A DNA stretch of 6,254 nt, taken from JBHELT01 sp046262935. Lineage in GTDB: Bacteria > Actinomycetota > CADDZG01 > JAHWKV01. The notes beneath the pieces are model-generated. The model searched no databases. It was not told the DNA's origin and was given only the letters and a program-made list of their open reading frames with translations. The stretch is from contig JBHELT010000056.1 in NCBI GenBank assembly GCA_046262935.1, forward strand, positions 1-6,254. Reading direction: 5' to 3'. The position numbers and the translations under genes are program-made. Of the stretch, positions 1-4,745 are shown piece by piece (the stretch's first letter is position 1; each line of letters opens with the position of its first letter).

Positions 1-2520
1 GTCCCGAGATGTGCTCCCCAAGAGGATCCGGTACCGCTGGTTGGCGGCGATAGTTAAAGGATCGATCGATATGTTGTTCCATCCGTTCGTTGGCGTGAAC
101 GATCCGTGCCCCAGAGAGTTGGTTGATTGATCGAGCACTTCCCAGGTGAGATTCCCTATAGGCGTTCCTTCCTTCTTCAAGAAGAAACTGACGCTTGTCG
201 CGGTGAACGATTCGCGCGCGAGCAGGTATTCGCCTGGGGACTGACTCTCGAGTATCGGGTAGCGGTAGCTTGCTGCGATCGATTGGTCTGCGACCACTGT
301 TCCAGTTTGCGATGAAAGGGTCATCCTGGGGATATCCTCGGCGACCCTTGCTCCCCAGACCGCGGCATCGCCATCATGGGTGGACCAGGTTCCCTCCGCC
401 CCAGAGCGAACCCCACTCGATTGGACCTCGATGTAGTTGTCCGCCCAATAGGCCAAGGTTGAACATGCTTGGCAATCGATCACCGGTTCCACAACGACGA
501 AGTATGTGTGGCCTTGTTCCAAAGATGTCTCCGGCACTTGGGGAGTGACGACCTTGGGGGTCGGGGCATCAACGTCTAGCTCGGCTTGAGTAGTGTTGAC
601 CGAAACAGCGTCTGCAAAGCTGAACGTTGTGAAGGACTGGGTAGGCAAACCGGCCTGGGTCCTAGCCGGAAGCCACACCCCGGTCGGGGCGCGGTCGCCG
701 GTGACGGTCGGAGGGGTCGAGTCTTGGATCCCTATGCGATAGGTACCTGATGAGCCAGCTTGTTTGGCATCCACCCACAGCTTGATGTTGGTCACGCTCG
801 CCGATGATGGCGACGCGAATCCGAGGGCAGCCTTTTTGGTTGGTGAATCCAAACGGTGAAGCCCGGTGACCGTGCCGGTCACATCTCCCAGCAGGTGACC
901 TGCGGTATCCAAGAGGGCGCCCGTTGCATCACCGGGTTCGTCCCTAAATTGCCAGGCTTTGTTCTCATCGATGACGTAGCGGAAGTTGTGACCGCCGATA
1001 GGAGCCCCTTGATTGAAGTTGATCCCATCGGTCGCGACATAAGAGACGATCTGCGATTCCTTGGTGGATGACTGAACCTGGGCATGGATGAACAGCGACT
1101 TTCCTGTGGTCGAGATCGCTGGATAAGTCCCAACGCCCAGATACTTGTTCCGGCTCCAAGTGGTTGCGGTGGGGCCGAGGGCAGCGTAGTAGACCTTGCC
1201 CCACCCATTGGTCGCCATATGCAGCCAGCCGTCATCGGTCACCACTGTCGATGGCAGGTCGTCCTCGAAGTCGACGTCACGGACCAGATCGTAGGAGTTG
1301 GCGAAAGAAGAACCGTTCCAGATCGCTGAATGAAGTATGCGGGCAACAGGGACCGTGATGCAGACCAAACGAGTTCCTTGAACCGCCAGCGTTCCAGTGT
1401 TGTTGTCGATGGCGCAGGCGGCGGTCTTTAGCCAGGTGATGCCCGAGTCTTCTGAGAACGCGACCGTGTACTCGGGACGGTTCTGGACCTTGTTGAAAGT
1501 ACCGAAACCGATGGCGAGCTTTTCTCCGAGGGTTCCTTGCCCCATGTCTACCAGGGTGGGGCGGGGCCTCCACCAGACACCAAGTGTTGAAACCAGCTGC
1601 TCATCACCTATGGTCCATGACGTCGATGTCTTGGTGAGTGTGCGGTACGAGATCTTGGGAAGGGTCTGGGTGCCGTTGGAATAGGTGATGCGGAAAGAAT
1701 CATCTGAGGTCTTTACGGCCGAGATGTCGTCGGAAGGGCCGGGGTCAGCGATGGGTACCGGGTCCGACCAGGTATCGCCAGCGTCTGATGAAGTTCGATA
1801 AACGATCTTTGGTGTTCCGGCTAAGGTCTCTCGATCGAAGAAGACCAAGGAGCCGTTTGACATCTGGAAGAGCTTGCGACGGTAAGGACCCTCCGTCGCT
1901 CCGGTCGGGACGCCGGTGATCGTGGGATCGATACTTACCGGCAATGCAGCTCTGCTGAGAGCTACTTTGTCGAGCTTCAGAAAGACCGCATCACCGTCGG
2001 TCGTGATGGTCGCCGGGATGGATCTACCTACCGAATCGGTGGCGATGGGGGCTTCGAGCCGGAACATCCAGCTTTGGTTTGGCGCAGCAATCTCGATCCG
2101 ATTACCGGCTTGCTTCCATGAGAGCCCAGGCGCGGTAAGTGCGAACTTGAATGAGGAGATATCCCTGCGACCTAGGATGATGGTCTCCTCCACCTTGTCG
2201 CCGGAGGGGTCGTATATGACATCGACGCCAGGGGCTGGGTCGAACTTCGCGTCTCGCCCGTTCCTGGTCGCATCTTTGCCGGCGAAATCCTTGAGCCTCA
2301 TATCGACAAAGAATCCAGATGCGATGTTTGTGAATCTAAGACCGGTGCCTGCGTTAGCCCCATTGGAGAAGTCGACCGAGTACGTCTCGGGGCTCGGCAG
2401 GCCATGCGTGACGGTTGTCGCTTTGGCCGATGAGGGGCCGGCCATGATGAGCGATGCCAGTAGGCATGTCGCGACCAGCGCCGAAAACTGTCTGTTTAAT
2501 TTGGTTGTTGAAGTCTTCAA
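1..2520 (-). CDS. Large secreted Asp-box (sialidase-like propeller) protein, C-terminus cut by window edge
   Basis: Reading the minus strand from TTG at 2520 gives 840 codons with no stop down to base 1, so the C-terminus is missing. Residues 1-34 form a signal peptide: basic start (MKTSTTKLNRQ), hydrophobic core (ALVATCLLASLIMAG) and an A-K-A exit. Residues about 35-200 resemble the segment that precedes 'IDPT' in large actinobacterial surface and RHS-type proteins: VIYDPSGDKVEETIIL, then LPVSIDPT with D at 198. Residues about 205-530 look like a sialidase/BNR propeller with two Asp-boxes, SSDAGDTW (244-251) and SEDSGITW (356-363), plus a propeller-like strand TDDGWLHMATN. Two beta-rich, jelly-roll-like domains follow (about 560-705 and 710-840); the first has a CxxC near residue 685. 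The start is inferred: no ATG or GTG lies between the upstream TGA and the signal peptide, and the SD is weak (GGGGG). The role is probably extracellular or surface binding, perhaps glycan-related; no catalytic sialidase residues can be assigned. It is divergent from the mobile-element genes. Confidence 0.85.
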   Translation of the reverse strand, partial: MKTSTTKLNRQFSALVATCLLASLIMAGPSSAKATTVTHGLPSPETYSVDFSNGANAGTGLRFTNIASGFFVDMRLKDFAGKDATRNGRDAKFDPAPGVDVIYDPSGDKVEETIILGRRDISSFKFALTAPGLSWKQAGNRIEIAAPNQSWMFRLEAPIATDSVGRSIPATITTDGDAVFLKLDKVALSRAALPVSIDPTITGVPTGATEGPYRRKLFQMSNGSLVFFDRETLAGTPKIVYRTSSDAGDTWSDPVPIADPGPSDDISAVKTSDDSFRITYSNGTQTLPKISYRTLTKTSTSWTIGDEQLVSTLGVWWRPRPTLVDMGQGTLGEKLAIGFGTFNKVQNRPEYTVAFSEDSGITWLKTAACAIDNNTGTLAVQGTRLVCITVPVARILHSAIWNGSSFANSYDLVRDVDFEDDLPSTVVTDDGWLHMATNGWGKVYYAALGPTATTWSRNKYLGVGTYPAISTTGKSLFIHAQVQSSTKESQIVSYVATDGINFNQGAPIGGHNFRYVIDENKAWQFRDEPGDATGALLDTAGHLLGDVTGTVTGLHRLDSPTKKAALGFASPSSASVTNIKLWVDAKQAGSSGTYRIGIQDSTPPTVTGDRAPTGVWLPARTQAGLPTQSFTTFSFADAVSVNTTQAELDVDAPTPKVVTPQVPETSLEQGHTYFVVVEPVIDCQACSTLAYWADNYIEVQSSGVRSGAEGTWSTHDGDAAVWGARVAEDIPRMTLSSQTGTVVADQSIAASYRYPILESQSPGEYLLARESFTATSVSFFLKKEGTPIGNLTWEVLDQSTNSLGHGSFTPTNGWNNISIDPLTIAANQRYRILLGSTSRD

Positions 2521-2734
2521 CCGGCCCCCGATCGCGATGGACTCGCCCTGAAAGTTAAGTTGGTTGAAGAGATTCGGGGTCGGTTGCTTTACACCTTCCA
2601 GTCAAGACAAAAAACCCCAGAAAGTTGTGGAACAGTCGGGATGAAAGCCGCGAAACCACCCGGTCCAGCGGCGAAGTCATCCACGATTGAATGGCCAATA
2701 TCGCCAACGACCTGAGAGTCGCTAGGTGCTTAGG
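2521..2734. other. Non-coding 5' flank of the secreted-protein gene
   Basis: This segment must hold the promoter and leader of the minus-strand secreted-protein gene. The minus-strand frame is open back to a TGA at 2604-2606, but no better start codon than TTG 2520 occurs in it. A TTGACT hexamer on the minus strand (2605-2600) resembles a -35 box, but no acceptable -10 lies about 17 bases downstream, so I do not call a promoter. No gene or clear terminator is visible. Confidence 0.5.
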
Positions 2735-2774
2735 CGCGTCGCGCCCGCGCCAGTGAAACCGCTGCGAATGGTCC
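2735..2774 (+). repeat. Direct repeat copy 1: CGCGTCGCGCCCGC plus GAAACCGCTGCGAATGGTCC
   Basis: The 14-mer CGCGTCGCGCCCGC (2735-2748) recurs at 3285-3298 and 3339-3352, differing only at one C/T position. In this copy it is followed at 2755-2774 by a 20-base block that matches 16 of 20 bases of the block at 3364-3383, which follows the third copy. The whole is therefore a diverged direct repeat of about 40-45 bp, present twice about 600 bp apart. Function is unknown; a protein-binding or recombination site is possible. Confidence 0.6.
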
Positions 2775-2829
2775 CATGACGGTCAACCCATGGCTTCGGC
2801 CCGAGTAGATCTCGAACAGGAAAACGCGC

Positions 2830-2847
2830 GTCGGACGAACGTCGGAC
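2830..2847 (+). repeat. GTCGGAC pair, 11-bp spacing (first pair)
   Basis: GTCGGAC occurs at 2830-2836 and again at 2841-2847, starts exactly 11 bp apart and so on nearly the same face of the helix. A second pair with the same 11-bp spacing lies at 2904-2921. Its reverse complement, GTCCGAC, shares the core GTCCG with the 12-bp array at 3577-3629. The spacing suggests protein-binding sites, but the binder is unknown. Confidence 0.6.
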
Positions 2848-2903
2848 TTGTTGTTCCGGCCTCTACTGGCCTTCCGGCTGCTGGAATGTCAGGCGTCGAT
2901 CGC

Positions 2904-2921
2904 GTCGGACTCGCGTCGGAC
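2904..2921 (+). repeat. GTCGGAC pair, 11-bp spacing (second pair)
   Basis: GTCGGAC at 2904-2910 and 2915-2921, each preceded by CGC, so the unit reads CGCGTCGGAC twice in tandem. The 11-bp start-to-start spacing matches the pair at 2830-2847, and the two pairs lie 74 bp apart. This pair falls at the C-terminal end of the minus-strand relic gene, where it would encode only the last residues before its stop. Confidence 0.6.
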
Positions 2922-3112
2922 AAATGACTGTGTCCAAAAACGGGGGTGTTTTCGTCCTTTCTTTAGTACCGGACCAAAGGGGCGAAGGTTCTCCAACCTG
3001 TAATCCACGAGAGAAAGGAAAACCTTCTTGTCCTCCAAGGCCGGTCCATTACACCGAGGAGGACGCTTATGAACAAGCTCCAGATATTGCAATTGGCTGT
3101 GGCGATAGATCC

Positions 3113-3152
3113 GCGGTCCTTTCGAAGACAGAGACCTTTGACGTCTAGTCCC
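3113..3152 (-). repeat. Inverted repeat arm, partner at 4019-4057
   Basis: Read on the minus strand, these 40 bases match 4019-4057 on the plus strand at 35 positions with one single-base insertion. The shared core is GACGTCAAAG, then CTC, GTCTTCGAAA and GACCGC. The arms are about 866 bp apart. Because both arms lie in comparable reading frames, shared ancestry of coding sequence explains them well, but a functional inverted repeat is not excluded. Confidence 0.7.
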
Positions 3153-3284
3153 AAGGCGAGCCCTGCGCTCAAACCGATCGCGCTGCCAAGTCCTCCCTCA
3201 TCGAAACAATCGAACTCCAAAGGCGTCAGCGAGCCTTCACGGTGGTTGGGCGAGCCTCAGCCGACCACAACCTCGGTGCTGTCG

Positions 3285-3298
3285 CGCGTCGCGCCTGC
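3285..3298 (+). repeat. 14-mer CGCGTCGCGCCTGC, copy 2
   Basis: Exact match to copy 3 (3339-3352), and one C/T difference from copy 1 (2735-2748). The flanks do not carry the GAATGG block seen after copies 1 and 3; instead AACTTCGGCCAGGTCCG follows, which contains a GGTCCG. Confidence 0.6.
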
Positions 3299-3338
3299 AA
3301 CTTCGGCCAGGTCCGTTCCCAATATTTGTGCCTGAAAT

Positions 3339-3383
3339 CGCGTCGCGCCTGCGTCGCGCCGAAAAAACCGTTACGAATGGACC
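3339..3383 (+). repeat. Direct repeat copy 3: CGCGTCGCGCCTGC plus AAAACCGTTACGAATGGACC
   Basis: The 14-mer at 3339-3352 is followed at once by a partial second unit (GCGTCGCGCCG, 3351-3361). Then comes the block at 3364-3383, which matches 16 of 20 bases at 2755-2774. It is the longest version of this repeat in the window and lies about 310 bp before the replication-relaxation start codon. Confidence 0.6.
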
Positions 3384-3576
3384 GCCCGGTCACCTTTGTT
3401 GGCATGACAACCGAATTCATCCACGAGATTTTCATCGCAGGGCAATCCCTATCTGTCCAATCCACCCCGACCAGTGGCGATCGGCCGAGGCAGGCGGCGA
3501 ATGCGGCTGAAAGCGCAGAAGTCGTCCATTCGAGCCGGTGTCCGATTTCAGCCCCTCCTCCGACCTGCGTCGCCGG

Positions 3577-3636
3577 GGTCCGGCCCGAGGTCCGCTCCAC
3601 GGTCCGCTCGGGGGTCCGGCCGCCGGTCCTATCAAG
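3577..3636 (+). repeat. Five-copy 12-bp tandem array (GGTCCG...)
   Basis: GGTCC begins at 3577, 3589, 3601, 3613 and 3625, an exact 12-bp period over five units. The first four read GGTCCG; the fifth reads GGTCCT. The remaining seven bases of each unit vary but are C/G-rich. The array ends 55 bp before the start codon at 3692, and an inverted core (CGGACC) follows at 3639-3644. The placement fits an iteron-like or operator array that controls the gene or element. In the open frame it would encode a VR-containing tetrapeptide repeat, which I regard as incidental. Confidence 0.75.
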
Positions 3637-3680
3637 AACGGACCAGGTACACGCAGGCCGTCAGGCAGGTGATCTCGTGC

Positions 3681-3686
3681 AGGGTG
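3681..3686 (+). promoter_or_regulatory. Ribosome binding site AGGGTG deciding the start at 3692
   Basis: AGGG, with the last G at 3684, lies seven bases before ATG 3692. It is the best-placed SD-like sequence just ahead of the conserved part of the replication-relaxation protein. It supports the shorter start over the open but low-complexity frame that extends back to 3242. Confidence 0.5.
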
Positions 3687-3691
3687 ATCCG

Positions 3692-4582
3692 ATGGAAGAC
3701 AGGACTCACTTTTCTAAGCTTCATGCTTTACCTAGAAAAGTTCCAAACAATAGATCTGCAGAGTTCCTACTGGAAGTTTCGACATCGATCCAACCGAGAG
3801 ACACAAAGATCTGTCTTGCTCTTTACAACCATAGGGTTTTAACCACCCACCACATCAAAGAACTCTTTTTCGAAAACGATCGTGTCTGTAGAAGACGTCT
3901 TGAGAGACTTCGTGAACTTGGTCTTGTAAAGCCTTTTCGACCAAGGAAGGCTCAGGGTTCGTATCCGAACCATCACGTCCTTGGCGATCTCGGCGTCTAC
4001 GTCGTAGCCGCCGAACTCGGGACTGACGTCAAAGCGCTCGGTCTTCGAAAAGACCGCATGACCAAGATCGCTTTCAGTCCGAAGCTTCAGCATCAACTGA
4101 GCGTCAACAGTTTCTTCACGAAGCTCGCATGGGAATGCCGGCACGGAAGCGGCATCCGGCTTACTTCATGGCGAAGTGAGCTGCAGCTCGCAAAGGGATG
4201 GTGGGAGGGCTACTCGATAGCCGACGGTGAAGCAAAGCTCTGGTCGGCGTACGGCAAGACCTCGTTCCTGCTAGAGCTCGACATGGGGACTGAGAGTCCG
4301 CAAAGGATCGACCGCAAGCTCTTCGACTACGGCCACTTCCTTGAATTCGGCGCCTACGAGTATCACTGGCTGCTGTTCTGCTTCCCCGATGCCAGCCGGG
4401 AGGCATCGTTTCACCGCAACGCCCGGCACGACAGGACATGGGTGGCGTCGACAACTCTCGATCGGCATATGGGCGACCCCCTCGGCATCAACTGGTTGCC
4501 GTTGCTCGGTGAAGAGCGTTATGCGTTGCCATATCTGCCTGCCATACCAAGTAGGGAGCGGCCGGTTGTCAACCCGGATTGA
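3692..4582 (+). CDS. Replication-relaxation family protein (winged-helix, Replic_Relax-like)
   Basis: From ATG 3692 this encodes 296 residues. Residues about 34-85 form a winged helix-turn-helix: QPRDTKICLALYNHRVLTT, HIKELFF, then RRRLERLRELGLVKPF. The segment NHHVLGDLGVYVVAAELG (94-110) is the 'wing and following helix' typical of the family. A C-terminal half follows with SELQLAKGWW (162-171), an ADG at 177-179 where relatives often have PDG, and SFLLELDMGTE (191-201) followed by RIDRKLFDYGHF (205-216). This D...ExD...K arrangement recalls PD-(D/E)xK-like nuclease folds, which is my inference. The family (PF13814) is known from plasmids and integrative elements of Gram-positive bacteria, where a role in DNA replication or relaxation is proposed but poorly tested. 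It probably acts on DNA in the cytoplasm. The first 200 bases are visibly more AT-rich than the rest of the gene. It stands upstream of a small gene and a serine recombinase on the same strand, and behind the 12-bp array. Confidence 0.8.
   Translation: MEDRTHFSKLHALPRKVPNNRSAEFLLEVSTSIQPRDTKICLALYNHRVLTTHHIKELFFENDRVCRRRLERLRELGLVKPFRPRKAQGSYPNHHVLGDLGVYVVAAELGTDVKALGLRKDRMTKIAFSPKLQHQLSVNSFFTKLAWECRHGSGIRLTSWRSELQLAKGWWEGYSIADGEAKLWSAYGKTSFLLELDMGTESPQRIDRKLFDYGHFLEFGAYEYHWLLFCFPDASREASFHRNARHDRTWVASTTLDRHMGDPLGINWLPLLGEERYALPYLPAIPSRERPVVNPD
4019..4057 (+). repeat. Inverted repeat arm inside the replication-relaxation gene, partner at 3113-3152
   Basis: Encodes residues about 110-122 (GTDVKALGLRKDR). 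It contains a perfect 7-bp stem with a CGAA loop, CGGTCTTCGAAAAGACCG at 4039-4056. In the upstream arm the same hairpin is eroded by two changes. The match to 3113-3152 is on the opposite strand, 35 identical positions with one indel. Confidence 0.7.
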
Positions 4583-4610
4583 GACGCCTCGGCAGGTGGC
4601 GCTTTCCGGA

Positions 4611-4745
4611 GTGTCGGCTCCGGCGAGTAGTCTCGACGACCAAAGCCAAAGACGCATGCCCAAGCGCGGGGAACTGCGCCCATTGGCAAGAGCCTTTATC
4701 GAGCTTGCGATGACGCTTATCGAGAAAAAGGAGCCGGAGCAATGA
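4611..4745 (+). CDS. Small hypothetical protein translationally coupled to the recombinase
   Basis: The TGA at 4743-4745 overlaps the recombinase ATG at 4742 (ATGA), the usual sign of translational coupling. From GTG 4611 the product has 44 residues. An AGGTGG at 4594-4599 could be its SD, with a rather long 11-base spacing. ATG 4656 would give only 29 residues and has no SD; GTG 4596 would give 49. The C-terminal part reads RRMPKRGELRPLARAF, then IELAMTLIEKKEPEQ: a basic patch followed by an amphipathic helix with an acidic/lysine-rich tail. No family is recognised with certainty. Small charged helical ORFs of this style are, to my knowledge, often found just ahead of actinobacterial serine recombinases. 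It may assist recombinase translation or activity, but no function is shown. It begins 28 bases after the preceding gene's stop. Confidence 0.45.
   Translation: MSAPASSLDDQSQRRMPKRGELRPLARAFIELAMTLIEKKEPEQ
4728..4733 (+). promoter_or_regulatory. Ribosome binding site AAGGAG of the serine recombinase
   Basis: AAGGAG ends eight bases before ATG 4742 and lies inside the small upstream gene. It fixes the recombinase start and means the recombinase can be translated by ribosomes that finish the small gene or that enter at this site. Confidence 0.75.

Larger units (their letters stand above)
2889..3200 (-). pseudogene. Decayed fragment of a replication-relaxation-like gene, inverted relative to the intact copy
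   Basis: On the minus strand, the frame starting near 3220 reads LGLDVKGLCLRKDR, matching LGTDVKALGLRKDR (residues 109-122) of the intact plus-strand protein at 11 of 14 positions, with synonymous differences such as AAG for AAA. Just after RKDR the similarity moves to another frame (a frameshift near 3110). That frame reads SQLQYLELV, comparable to PKLQHQLSV, and about 30 residues later VDYRLENLR, comparable to TSWRSELQL. Order and spacing agree with the intact protein. The frame ends at TGA 2891-2889. The winged-helix N-terminus and the C-terminal half are absent or unrecognisable. The first block is secure; the two later blocks are short and individually weak. It could be a remnant of an older related element, or a rearranged duplicate. 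A plus-strand ORF (3069-3335) with a strong SD overlaps it. Confidence 0.45.
3201..3576. other. GC-rich non-coding stretch between relic gene and repeat array
   Basis: No recognisable protein is encoded here in any frame that I could read. ORFs on both strands translate to Arg/Pro/Ser-rich low-complexity sequence. The frame of the downstream replication-relaxation gene stays open back to 3242, but the translation is compositionally unlike a folded domain, and the well-placed start lies at 3692. Two copies of the CGCGTCGCGCCTGC 14-mer lie inside. Confidence 0.5.

Noticed and set aside
127..1684. Several plus- and minus-strand ORFs of 60-120 residues
   Set aside because: All are shadows of the continuous minus-strand secreted-protein frame, with Arg/Pro/Ser-rich translations and no SD support.
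1916..2551. Plus-strand 211-residue ORF
   Set aside because: It is antisense to the signal peptide and N-terminal region of the secreted protein, which has a coherent domain order; the plus-strand translation shows no recognisable domain.
2577..2605. Promoter with TTGACT as -35 for the secreted-protein gene
   Set aside because: The hexamer 17 bases downstream on the minus strand is CGACCC, nothing like a -10 box.
2609..2634. Minus-strand intrinsic terminator (GGGG followed by six T)
   Set aside because: The preceding stem (CCACA with TGGGG) is only five pairs and contains a mismatch; too weak to call.
2846..2880. CCGGCC/GGCC-rich hairpin between the GTCGGAC pairs
   Set aside because: The stem depends on short self-complementary GGCC and CCGG words with interruptions, which is expected in GC-rich DNA.
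2830..3636. CRISPR array
   Set aside because: Repeats are 7-14 bp with 11-12 bp periods or irregular spacing; there are no 25-40 bp repeats with unique spacers and no cas genes.
4271..4663. Minus-strand 130-residue ORF
   Set aside because: Antisense to the conserved C-terminal half of the replication-relaxation protein; no family resemblance.
4341..4745. Plus-strand 134-residue ORF ending at the recombinase start
   Set aside because: Most of it overlaps the replication-relaxation gene in another frame. Only its last part, after 4582, is credible and is called as the small protein from 4611.
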